Shown here: positions 8,008 to 14,332 of the stretch, in pieces
Layout of the letters: every line of letters begins with the position of its first letter
How positions within the stretch are numbered: position 1 is the first letter of the stretch
Source of the DNA: CBDUXP01 sp965371225 [NCBI: uncultured bacterium]
GTDB taxonomy: Bacteria; Abyssobacteria; SURF-5; CBDUXP01
Direction: 5' to 3'
Assembly: GCA_965371225.1 (NCBI GenBank)
Contig: CBDUXP010000051.1
Location: 1 to 29,032, forward strand
Length of the DNA: 29,032 nucleotides
Program-made: the position numbers and the translations under genes
The notes under the pieces: generated by a model
Database searches by the model: none
What the model saw: the letters and a program-made list of their open reading frames with translations, nothing else
What the model was told of the DNA's origin: nothing

Positions 8008-9390
8008 TCACCGGGCCGCCCCGTCGCGCGCGAGGTGTTCGATGCGCGTGTGATCCAGGCTCAGGCGGATACGCCGCACATTGAGGGTGACCGCGACGAA
8101 CGCCTCAGCCGCCGCGAAACCCATCCAGAATCCGTACACGCTCCACGGCTCGGGTAGGAACCAGCCGTACCCGAGCCCGAGCGCCACGGGGAAACCCACG
8201 ACCCAATAGCCGGCGAGGCCGTACAGCATGGGCACGCGCGTGTCCTTGTAGCCGCGCAGCGCGCCGAGCGCCGCTTCCTGCGTGCAGTCCACGAACTGAT
8301 AGACCGCGACCACGAGGAGGAGCTTGGCGATCATCGTAATCAGATCCGGCGATTGGGTGTAGAGCGATGCGATCGCGCCGCGGAACACCACTAGCGCAAG
8401 CGCCATCATCGCGGCGTAGCCAACGGCGAGCATGACGGCGGTCTGGCCCGTCACCCTCGCCTGCGCGTAATCCTTTGCGCCCACGGCATGCCCGACGCGA
8501 ATGGTGGCGGCCATCCCAAGCCCCCCCGCCACCATGAAGATGAGCGTGGTAACGTTCCCGCCGATGTTGCCCGCGGCGACGGCGAGTTCACCGAACGGGG
8601 CGAGGAGGAGCGTGCAGAGCGCGAACAGGCTGACGACGCCAAAGATCTTGAGACCGATCGGAATACCAATGCGGGCGAAGCGGCGAAACTCAGCCACATC
8701 GGGGCGCCAATCACGTGCGAAGATCCGCGTGCGCGCGTAGACGGGCCGCGTGATAACGAACAGGATGAGCGTGAACTGTAACCACCGGATGATCGCCGTG
8801 GCGACACCGACGCCGACCCCGCCCAACTCCGGCGCGCCGAATTTGCCGTAGATGAACGCGTAGTTCAGCGGCACGTTCGCGAGCAGCAACACGCCCGCGA
8901 TGATCATGGGTGGCCGCGTGTTCCCCAGTCCTTCGCACGTCATGCGGAACACCAAGAAGAGCGCGAGCCCGGGATAACCCCAGAGCAGCGCGCGCAAGTA
9001 GCCGGTCGCCACGGTCGCGGCGGCCGGGGTGACGCCGAACAGCGGCAGTGCCCGACCGGCGTTCGCCACAATCAGCATCATCGTGAGACTCACGCCCAAC
9101 GCGAGCCACACACCCTGCCGCACGACGGCGCCGATCTCTGCATCGCGGCCCGCGCCGTGCAACTGCGCGACGATGGGCGTCAGCGCGTGCAGAATGCCCA
9201 TAGTCAGCACGTGAAGCGGCATGATGAGGCTACCGCCAAGCGCAATGCCCGCCAGGTCCGTGGGCGCGTAGCGGCCGGTCATTACCGTGTCCACCACCTG
9301 CATACCCACCTGCAGCGCCTGCGCCATCGCGATGGGCGTGCCGAGCCGCAGCAGCGCCCACAGCTCGCTGGTACGCGTCTCCCCCCTCAC
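8008..9390 (-). CDS. MATE family multidrug / toxin efflux transporter
   Basis: 460 aa with about 12 hydrophobic segments, the normal MATE size. The N-terminal half contains the family stretch GTPIAMAQALQVGMQVVDTV followed by DLAGIALGGS, and the second half has GNIGGNVTTLIFMVAGGLGM and FVDCTQEAALGALRGYKDTR, which match the paired MATE repeats. These proteins export cationic drugs or metabolites using Na+ or H+ gradients. The start is a GTG at 9388-9390 with GAGAGGGG upstream. It converges on the VOC gene and no regulator is adjacent. Confidence 0.9.
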   Translation of the reverse strand: MRGETRTSELWALLRLGTPIAMAQALQVGMQVVDTVMTGRYAPTDLAGIALGGSLIMPLHVLTMGILHALTPIVAQLHGAGRDAEIGAVVRQGVWLALGVSLTMMLIVANAGRALPLFGVTPAAATVATGYLRALLWGYPGLALFLVFRMTCEGLGNTRPPMIIAGVLLLANVPLNYAFIYGKFGAPELGGVGVGVATAIIRWLQFTLILFVITRPVYARTRIFARDWRPDVAEFRRFARIGIPIGLKIFGVVSLFALCTLLLAPFGELAVAAGNIGGNVTTLIFMVAGGLGMAATIRVGHAVGAKDYAQARVTGQTAVMLAVGYAAMMALALVVFRGAIASLYTQSPDLITMIAKLLLVVAVYQFVDCTQEAALGALRGYKDTRVPMLYGLAGYWVVGFPVALGLGYGWFLPEPWSVYGFWMGFAAAEAFVAVTLNVRRIRLSLDHTRIEHLARDGAAR

Positions 9391-9531
9391 GTCAGCGTGC
9401 CCCCTCTCCGCAGCGGCAGCGTATCACCTGCGCGGCGCCCCGTTGCGGGGATGCCGGCGTGTCGGGTAACATCTCGCCCCGCGCGAGGGCGGCTCGCGCA
9501 CACCATCTTCTGAAGAAACGGACCGTAACCC

Positions 9532-10281
9532 ATGAGTAAGGTGCTGCTGGTGACGGGCGGCGGCCGCGGCATCGGCGCGGCAGTGTGTCGCGTGGGCGCG
9601 GCGCGCGGGTACGACGTCGCGGTCAACTTCCGGCACGACGCCGCGCGCGCGCAAGCGGTGGTCGCCGACGTGGAAGCCGCACACCAACGCGCCGTCGCGA
9701 TCCAGGCGGACGTCCGCCGCGCGGACGAAGTCGCCGCGCTGTTCGACGCCGCCGAGGCCGCGCTCGGCCCGGTCACCGCGCTCGTCAATAGCGCAGGCAT
9801 CACCGGCCGCGCTTCGCCCCTGGCCGACGCGCCCCCAGCCGTCGTGCAGGAGACCATCGACGTCAACGTGATGGGCCCGTTGCTGTGCGCGCGCGAAGCC
9901 GTGCGGCGCATGTCCACCGCGCGCGGCGGCGCCGGCGGCGCTATCGTCACCATCTCCTCCGGCGCGGCGACGCTCGGCAGCGCGGGCGAATTCGTCTGGT
10001 ACGCCGCGAGCAAAGCCGCCGTGGACACCATGACCCTCGGCCTCGCCACCGAAGTGGCCACTCAGGGCATCCGCGTCAACGCCGTCGCGCCCGGCCTGAC
10101 CGACACCGAACTGCACGCACTCTCCACCGGCGAACCCGGGCGCGTCGCGCGCATGGCTCCCGGCATTCCGCTCGGCCGCGCCGCTAGCCCGGAGGAGGTC
10201 GCGGAGCCCGTCCTGTGGTTACTCTCCGACGCCGCCGGCTACGTGACCGGCGCCATCCTTCGCGTTGCCGGCGGCCGCTGA
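9532..10281 (+). CDS. SDR family NAD(P)-dependent oxidoreductase
   Basis: 249 aa, a classical short-chain dehydrogenase. The Rossmann motif TGGGRGIG is at residues 8-15. The NAG motif is present as NSAG in VTALVNSAGITG. The catalytic Ser is in TISSGAATLG and the YxxxK pair is Tyr157 and Lys161 in YAASKAAVD. A C-terminal PEEVAEPVLWLLSDAAGYVTG is typical of FabG-like enzymes. An Asn-Phe-Arg after beta-2 (VNFRHD) suggests NADP(H) preference. The substrate is unknown. The ribosome binding site is weak. Repeats begin about 30 bases after its stop. Confidence 0.9.
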   Translation: MSKVLLVTGGGRGIGAAVCRVGAARGYDVAVNFRHDAARAQAVVADVEAAHQRAVAIQADVRRADEVAALFDAAEAALGPVTALVNSAGITGRASPLADAPPAVVQETIDVNVMGPLLCAREAVRRMSTARGGAGGAIVTISSGAATLGSAGEFVWYAASKAAVDTMTLGLATEVATQGIRVNAVAPGLTDTELHALSTGEPGRVARMAPGIPLGRAASPEEVAEPVLWLLSDAAGYVTGAILRVAGGR

Positions 10282-11230
10282 CGCCCCACTCGCCGGGTAC
10301 TCCCGCCAGCGCAGGGGAAGCGGGAGGCGGTTGGGCGAAGCCCAGAGCCGGATCCCGGGCCGGGCGGGTAGAAGAATCAGCCGCGTCGCCGGCTGCGCCA
10401 GACTCCGCGATCAGCTTTCTCGTTCTTAGTATTCTTCGTGCCCTTCGTGGACCCCTTCCAAAATTCCCCGCAGTTGTCTCACTCCCTCTCGGCGTCCTTG
10501 GCGCCTTGGCGGTGAATCCAAAATCCCCTGCCGTTCTCTGACTCCCTCTTGCTGTACTTCGTGCCTTGGTGGTGAGGCCAAAATTGTCCGCAATGCCATC
10601 ATCCAGGTCCGCGTCCCAGCTCTCCTCGTTCGTTCTCCGCGTCCTTGGCGACTTGGCGGTTATCCCATAGTCCTCCGCCGTTCGATCCAGCGTCGGCACA
10701 TTCAGCACCCGCCGGGCCGCGCGCCGGAGCGCCGCGTCCATCTCCGGCGTCTCCTGTGCCTCCGCCTCATCCGCCGCCGCGCCCCCGTCCCCAGCCGGTG
10801 CCGACCGCGGGCGGGCGGGCGGCAGCCCCAGGCGCGCCTTGATCTTCAATTTTGCCTCGGTCAGCAGCTTCAGGTCGCGCGGCTCCTCGTGGTGCGCCAT
10901 TGCCGCCGTCAGGATCGCCAGGTCCCGCACATCATCCAGCAGCATCAGGTATTGCAGGCGCTCGGAGGAGACCAGGGGAAAGCGGTCGCGCGTGGCGCGG
11001 AGCGGGATGCCGGGCTCGGCGGCTACAAAGTCAGAGCCGTCCGCGGGCGCGCACACCAACTCCGCCAGCAGCTCGACCCACAGCCCCTCGGCACACTCCA
11101 CCCGCGTATCCCTCGGCGCAGACATACGCACAGTGTTCCACGCCCCCGCCCCCTCGACCACGACGAAGGTGTTAATAGGTAACGGGTACGGTCCGCCTAA
11201 ACCCTGGCCGCACGCCACCTTCCACTGCAT
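10184..11230 (-). CDS. Hypothetical ORF partly built from dispersed repeats
   Basis: Long open frame of 348 codons; I do not recognise it. The most gene-like part follows the ATG at 11123-11125 (MSAPRDTRVECAEGL) and runs through an acidic helical stretch containing LQYLMLLDDVRDLAIL and LLTEAKLKIKARLGL. Between them, FVAAEPGIPLRATRDRF is the in-frame translation of hairpin repeat R3. From about residue 190 the frame reads three times a peptide like TAGDFGFTAKAPRTPRGSE, which is the translation of tandem 'cgtccttggcgccttggcgg' repeats, and then hairpin repeat R2. The last 98 bases overlap the SDR gene antisense. It may be a real small gene with a repeat-extended end, or entirely spurious. Confidence 0.35.
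   Translation of the reverse strand: MQWKVACGQGLGGPYPLPINTFVVVEGAGAWNTVRMSAPRDTRVECAEGLWVELLAELVCAPADGSDFVAAEPGIPLRATRDRFPLVSSERLQYLMLLDDVRDLAILTAAMAHHEEPRDLKLLTEAKLKIKARLGLPPARPRSAPAGDGGAAADEAEAQETPEMDAALRRAARRVLNVPTLDRTAEDYGITAKSPRTRRTNEESWDADLDDGIADNFGLTTKARSTARGSQRTAGDFGFTAKAPRTPRGSETTAGNFGRGPRRARRILRTRKLIAESGAAGDAADSSTRPARDPALGFAQPPPASPALAGVPGEWGVSGRRQREGWRRSRSRRRRRVTTGRAPRPPPG
10313..10376 (+). repeat. Dispersed hairpin repeat, copy R2
   Basis: Stem TGGGC-GAA-GCCCA followed by AGAGCCGGATCCCGGGCCGGGCGGGTAGAAGA-like sequence. Both arms differ from R1 (C to G and G to C), preserving pairing. It lies about 30 bases after the SDR stop codon. Confidence 0.8.
10430..10665. repeat. Tandem degenerate 'cttggcgccttggcgg' repeats
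   Basis: Units of roughly 65-70 bases share CCAAAATTnnCCGCAnT, a CTCACTCCCTCT-like stretch and CGTCCTTGGCGCCTTGGCGGT. At least three successive copies are visible (around 10457-10515, 10525-10585 and 10630-10662). The same core recurs singly at 19692 and in degenerate form at 24139. Elements of this kind are widespread in several environmental phyla. Read on the minus strand they are translatable and make up the tail of the ORF described at 10184-11230. Confidence 0.65.
10975..11030 (+). repeat. Dispersed hairpin repeat, copy R3
   Basis: Stem CGCGC-GTG-GCGCG, then GAGCGGGATGCCGGG, CTCGGCGG and CTACAAAG. The outermost pair is C-G where other copies have T-A, again a compensated change. It lies in frame within the hypothetical minus-strand ORF. 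Confidence 0.7.
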
Positions 11231-11279
11231 AATGTTGTCTCATGTAAAATCTAAATGGCTCTATTGGAGGCACAGTGGG

Positions 11280-12248
11280 ATGGCTGCAAAACTGGAAGTA
11301 TGGGAAGTATGGCGGTACGAATCAAGCGGAAAGCTAGTTGCTAAACGCCCTTTCTACCACCTTGGAAACGCCCCGGCGAACGCGGTCACGCTTCCACGCA
11401 GCATTGATCTGAATAGGCCTATTGTCATACCCCTCAATAGGGACATGACTCTTTCTCGAGAAGGCGCCCATCGCATTCGGGCAGCGACAAAATTGGAGGC
11501 AACGCCGTACCGAGTGGAGATTGAAGCGACGCAGTCCAGTTTTCGGATTATCAGACACTGGAATGTTCATCACTTGCCGCAGAAGACGTCGGATCCCACC
11601 GCGCCGTTAGAACAGCGAATTGACCTATCGCCAGCAGAGGGCCACACGAAGGAAGAGGACGAATACTTAGGCGCCAGAGGACCTCATTGGACCAGCTTCC
11701 TAACAGGATTAATTGGACTGATCTATGTATTTGAGGACCGTATGCTAGGCGGGGCACTTCTCGCATTAGCGATAGCAATCGCTGTGTTTACCAGACGAGG
11801 CCAGGATCAAGAACGATTGGCCGAAGTCTCTGCGGCCAAAGCACGTCTCCGCGAGCGTGCAGCCGAAAAGCTAAGTGCTGCCCTGGCGAGCTTAGAAGTC
11901 TGGGCTCAATTCGATGGGGTAAGTTTCGAGAATGCTGTTGCGGAGGTGTTTCACCGACAGGGTTACACAGTCGCTCATACGCCGCGCTCCAGCGATCAGG
12001 GTGTGGACCTATTCTTAGAACGTGACGGCAAGACTATTGCAGTTCAATGCAAATCTCACAAGAAGGCTGTCGGAGTGTCGGCGGTCCGAGAACTCATCGG
12101 ATCTATGGCATCATTTCCGCAAGTGGACGACGCCATCCTCGTGAGCCTATATGACTTTAGTCGTCCCGCAAGAGAGTTAGCTAAGCAACAGAACATATCA
12201 CTTTACTCAATCTCACGAGACTTTCTAGGAACGGAGGCGAGACTCTAG
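11280..12248 (+). CDS. Membrane-anchored Mrr-type restriction endonuclease-like protein
   Basis: 322 aa. Residues 1-130 are an unrecognised N-terminal region. Two hydrophobic segments lie at about 138-150 and 156-171 and are followed by a charged helical linker to about 205. The C-terminal domain is Mrr-catalytic: FENAVAEVF with Glu217, then GVDLFLERDGKTIAVQCKSH giving Asp243 and the QxK pair Gln256/Lys258 of the PD-(D/E)xK nuclease core. Mrr-like enzymes cleave modified foreign DNA. I chose the ATG at 11280 because GGAGG precedes it; an ATG at 11232 is possible. Base composition is AT-richer than flanking genes, suggesting transfer. Its stop shares CTAG with the end of a comM fragment. Confidence 0.8.
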   Translation: MAAKLEVWEVWRYESSGKLVAKRPFYHLGNAPANAVTLPRSIDLNRPIVIPLNRDMTLSREGAHRIRAATKLEATPYRVEIEATQSSFRIIRHWNVHHLPQKTSDPTAPLEQRIDLSPAEGHTKEEDEYLGARGPHWTSFLTGLIGLIYVFEDRMLGGALLALAIAIAVFTRRGQDQERLAEVSAAKARLRERAAEKLSAALASLEVWAQFDGVSFENAVAEVFHRQGYTVAHTPRSSDQGVDLFLERDGKTIAVQCKSHKKAVGVSAVRELIGSMASFPQVDDAILVSLYDFSRPARELAKQQNISLYSISRDFLGTEARL

Positions 12249-12325
12249 ATGTGCTCTTGGTCGATGGTGTCGGTGGCGGCGAGGTCGGCGATGGTACGGG
12301 CGACTCTTACCAGGCGGTGGTAGGC
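12245..12325 (-). pseudogene. comM: comM (yifB) C-terminal fragment A
   Basis: Minus-strand reading gives [19 protein letters not shown] then TIDQEHI and a TAG. This is the conserved C-terminal helical segment of the Mg-chelatase-like AAA+ ATPase ComM/YifB, which intact would continue with about 15 more residues ([11 protein letters not shown]). The fragment ends exactly at the stop codon of the Mrr-type gene. No N-terminal comM sequence precedes it. Compare fragments at 13479 and 27859. Confidence 0.7.
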
Positions 12326-12382
12326 CGGGGCGCCTGCCCCCGCACGTGTCCGGGCCTATCGTCGTTCAACACATGGCTCCGC

Positions 12383-13342
12383 TTACCCGTTGCCGGAGGG
12401 CTGGTCCGTCGTCGACTTCTCTGACGAGTCTTCGGTTCCGCCCGTCGAGCGGTACGCGTCTTTGTGCGCGTTCCACCAACGAAAGAAGGCCTCACGATTA
12501 TCCAAGAAGGGGCGCTCAATCTTGGCCTCTTGGTCGATCAGGACTAGGGCGCGCTGGACACCGCGGAGGCTGTCGTCCTTCTCCAGTATCCAGAACATGA
12601 AGGCCAGTCTCTCATACAGTGAAAAGCGGGCCTGATCCCAGACCGTTACCAGGAAGTCTTCTTTTGCGGCATAGGTGGTGGTGGGATAAAGCCTTCGAAA
12701 CCCCTCTAGAGTTGTCGTGTTCGGATCGATACCGGCGCGTTTCCATGCCACGTTAGGCAGGATTCTAATGTCTAAGAAGGGGTGCTTATCCGCTATGATC
12801 GTATTCGTTGCCGCGATCGCCATCACTTGAAACGGGCCTTCGGTGCGGGCTTCCATAAGATCTTCAAAGGCCCACCGATCGTCATTATTTGCGCGTAGCA
12901 CCCGTTCATGAAAAACTGTGAGTTCTTGCTGAACCTGCAGTTGGTCCTGCGCTTCTGTCATAGTGGCTTCAAGTGCTGCCGCTCGCGCTTCGGCAGCGTC
13001 CAGCAGCGTCTGTAAATCGGCAATCTTCTCGTGTGCATCACCAGCATCTCTGGCCGTGGACGCGATGAACGCGGCGTGTTGCCCCGCTGTAGCCTCCAAA
13101 GCCACCACGCGCTCAACACTCGCGTTCACCTGCCGCTCCTGTTCCGCAAACAGTTCGCCTGCCGGTGTTTTAACGCGCGTGATTCTGGGGAGCATGTACA
13201 GCACCGCCGCCGCGATGAACCCGAGCGCACCAAGCCCGAGCACCCGGACCATGCCCATTTGGGGCGTGTAAATCCCCAAGTAGCCGCAAACGACAAGAGT
13301 ATCGATGAGGACCAGTACCGCCAAAAGCTGGATGCCATTCAT
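12383..13342 (-). CDS. Membrane protein with coiled coil, unknown function
   Basis: 319 aa from the ATG at 13340-13342; a GTG at 13358-13360 is also possible and neither has a clear Shine-Dalgarno. Two transmembrane helices lie in the first 55 residues (IQLLAVLVLIDTLVVCGYLG and the segment around VLGLGALGFIAAAVLYML). Residues of about 65-150 are a coiled coil rich in Ala, Glu and Gln. The C-terminal domain has aromatic-rich stretches such as ERLAFMFWILEKDD and AFFRWWNAHKDAY and ends in a low-complexity tail. I do not recognise the family. It starts about 135 bases downstream of comM fragment B on the same strand, and shares the AT-richer composition of the Mrr-type gene. Confidence 0.75.
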   Translation of the reverse strand: MNGIQLLAVLVLIDTLVVCGYLGIYTPQMGMVRVLGLGALGFIAAAVLYMLPRITRVKTPAGELFAEQERQVNASVERVVALEATAGQHAAFIASTARDAGDAHEKIADLQTLLDAAEARAAALEATMTEAQDQLQVQQELTVFHERVLRANNDDRWAFEDLMEARTEGPFQVMAIAATNTIIADKHPFLDIRILPNVAWKRAGIDPNTTTLEGFRRLYPTTTYAAKEDFLVTVWDQARFSLYERLAFMFWILEKDDSLRGVQRALVLIDQEAKIERPFLDNREAFFRWWNAHKDAYRSTGGTEDSSEKSTTDQPSGNG

Positions 13343-13478
13343 AGCGGGCCAGATGGGCACTGTAGTGCGTACAGGCTAACGGAGGCAAGGCAGGGGGGAG
13401 GGTGTGTGAGATAAGGCCTCGCATTACCACGTTCCGGACAATTCATCTGCAGCATCACTAGCCTTGAGACCCGTTCAC

Positions 13479-13558
13479 CTAAACCCACAGATTCCGATCC
13501 GGTGACCGAGACTGAATCGCCTCGCCCATGCTTTCCTGGGTGATGGGGTCGCTGGCGG
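13479..13558 (-). pseudogene. comM: comM (yifB) C-terminal fragment B
   Basis: Minus-strand reading gives DPITQESMGEAIQSRSPDRN then LWV and a TAG. It aligns with the extreme C-terminus of ComM as seen in fragment C ([25 protein letters not shown]). Several substitutions (Tyr to Ser, Leu to Pro) show decay. It is preceded on the same strand by the tail of a luciferase-like oxidoreductase gene and followed by the membrane coiled-coil gene. Confidence 0.65.
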
Positions 13559-13568
13559 GCGGTCAGGA

Positions 13569-13640
13569 TCAGGCGCGCGGCGGGCCTTTGCGCAGGCGGA
13601 CGCGGGCGTCGTGGAGGGTGACGCCCCACGGCGGGCATTC
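13569..13640 (-). pseudogene. C-terminal fragment of a luciferase-like oxidoreductase gene
   Basis: The 24 codons read ECPPWGVTLHDARVRLRKGP, PRA and a stop. They match the end of the intact gene at 16774-17610 (SCMPWGVTLDDARARLRKGP, PRG, stop) at both protein and DNA level, including the bases after the stop. Only this tail remains; hairpin repeat R4 abuts its upstream side. Confidence 0.75.
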
Positions 13641-13718
13641 TTGTAACCGCCCACCCCGGTATCCCGCTCCGGTCCTCCGGACCGACCACCTCCCACCTCT
13701 GGGCTGCGCCCAACCGCC
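13638..13718 (-). repeat. Dispersed hairpin repeat, copy R4 (expanded)
   Basis: On the minus strand: GCGGTTGGGC-GCA-GCCCAGAG, an extra segment with its own palindrome GGTCCGGAGGACC, then GAGCGGGATACCGGGGTGGG and CGGTTACAAGAA. It ends exactly where the luciferase-like gene fragment begins. Confidence 0.7.
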
Positions 13719-13788
13719 GACAGCCGGCCCGTGTCGCGCCGGGCAGGGGCCGGGTTTGCGGCCCCGCCTCCCCCACTGAAGAAGGCGC

Positions 13789-13817
13789 TTGACATCTGAG
13801 ATACTTGTATATACAAT
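13789..13817 (+). promoter_or_regulatory. Sigma-70-type promoter of the marR-like gene
   Basis: TTGACA at 13789-13794, a 17-base spacer and TACAAT at 13812-13817: a perfect -35 and a one-mismatch -10 at ideal spacing. The ATG is at 13826, so the leader would be very short or absent. The -10 overlaps the palindrome at 13805-13816. Confidence 0.7.
13805..13816. promoter_or_regulatory. Palindromic operator, probable MarR-type site 1
   Basis: TTGTATATACAA is a perfect 12-bp palindrome placed across the -10 box of the promoter. MarR-family proteins commonly bind such sites and block their own promoters. An 11 of 12 match lies upstream of the next gene at 14302-14313. Confidence 0.65.
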
Positions 13818-13825
13818 TACATCAG

Positions 13826-14284
13826 ATGCGCGACGACACCCCCAGCGATCCTGCAGACGTGATCGCCCAGCACTGCCTGGCGACGCGCGTCCGTTTCCTG
13901 AATCGCGCCGTGTGTGGGATCTATGACAGCGCCCTGCGTCCGCTGGGGGTGAAAACGAGTCAGGCCAACATCCTGGTGTTCATCTCCCGCCGCAAATCGA
14001 CCACCCCGACGCGCCTCGCCGACTGGCTGCACATGGATGCGTCGACCGTCAGCCGCAATGTGGAACGCATGCGCGTCCGGGGCTGGATCGAGACCCGGCC
14101 CGAGGCAGACGGGCGCGCGCACACCCTCCGGCTGACGAGAAAAGGCAAGGCGCTGGTGACCCGCCTCTTCCCCGCGTGGCAGGGCGCACAGGAACAAGCA
14201 CATGCCCTCTTGGGTCCGGATGGTGCGCAGGCCGTCAAGGATCTCGCCACCACCGTGCGGCGGGGCGCGGGGGCGAGCGCATGA
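13826..14284 (+). CDS. MarR family transcriptional regulator
   Basis: 152 aa from the ATG at 13826. A TTG at 13805 would add seven residues but lies in the operator. The central winged helix-turn-helix is visible as TTPTRLADWLHMDASTVSRN (recognition helix) followed by VERMRVRGWIETRPEADGRA, with the wing at RAHTLRLTRKGKAL. N- and C-terminal helices would form the dimer interface. It is followed 48 bases later by the reductase gene on the same strand, and the same palindromic half-site occurs in both upstream regions, so it probably represses both itself and that gene in response to a small ligand. Confidence 0.88.
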   Translation: MRDDTPSDPADVIAQHCLATRVRFLNRAVCGIYDSALRPLGVKTSQANILVFISRRKSTTPTRLADWLHMDASTVSRNVERMRVRGWIETRPEADGRAHTLRLTRKGKALVTRLFPAWQGAQEQAHALLGPDGAQAVKDLATTVRRGAGASA

Positions 14285-14295
14285 TGCGTTTGCCC

Positions 14296-14313
14296 ATACA
14301 TATGTATATACAA
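14296..14313. promoter_or_regulatory. Probable MarR-type operator site 2
   Basis: ATACATATGTAT (14296-14307) is a perfect palindrome overlapping ATGTATATACAA (14302-14313), which differs by one base from site 1. It lies between the regulator stop and the AAGGAG of the reductase gene. Confidence 0.55.
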
Positions 14314-14332
14314 CTATCTAAGGAGCCGCCTC

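Noticed and set aside
10430-10665. CRISPR array
   Set aside because: Units are degenerate, spacers are not unique sequences of constant length, the repeats are also found singly elsewhere, and there are no cas genes.
10839-11279. N-terminal extension of the Mrr-type gene
   Set aside because: The frame upstream of 11280 is antisense to repeat-containing sequence, its composition changes near 11230, and the best ribosome binding site serves the ATG at 11280.
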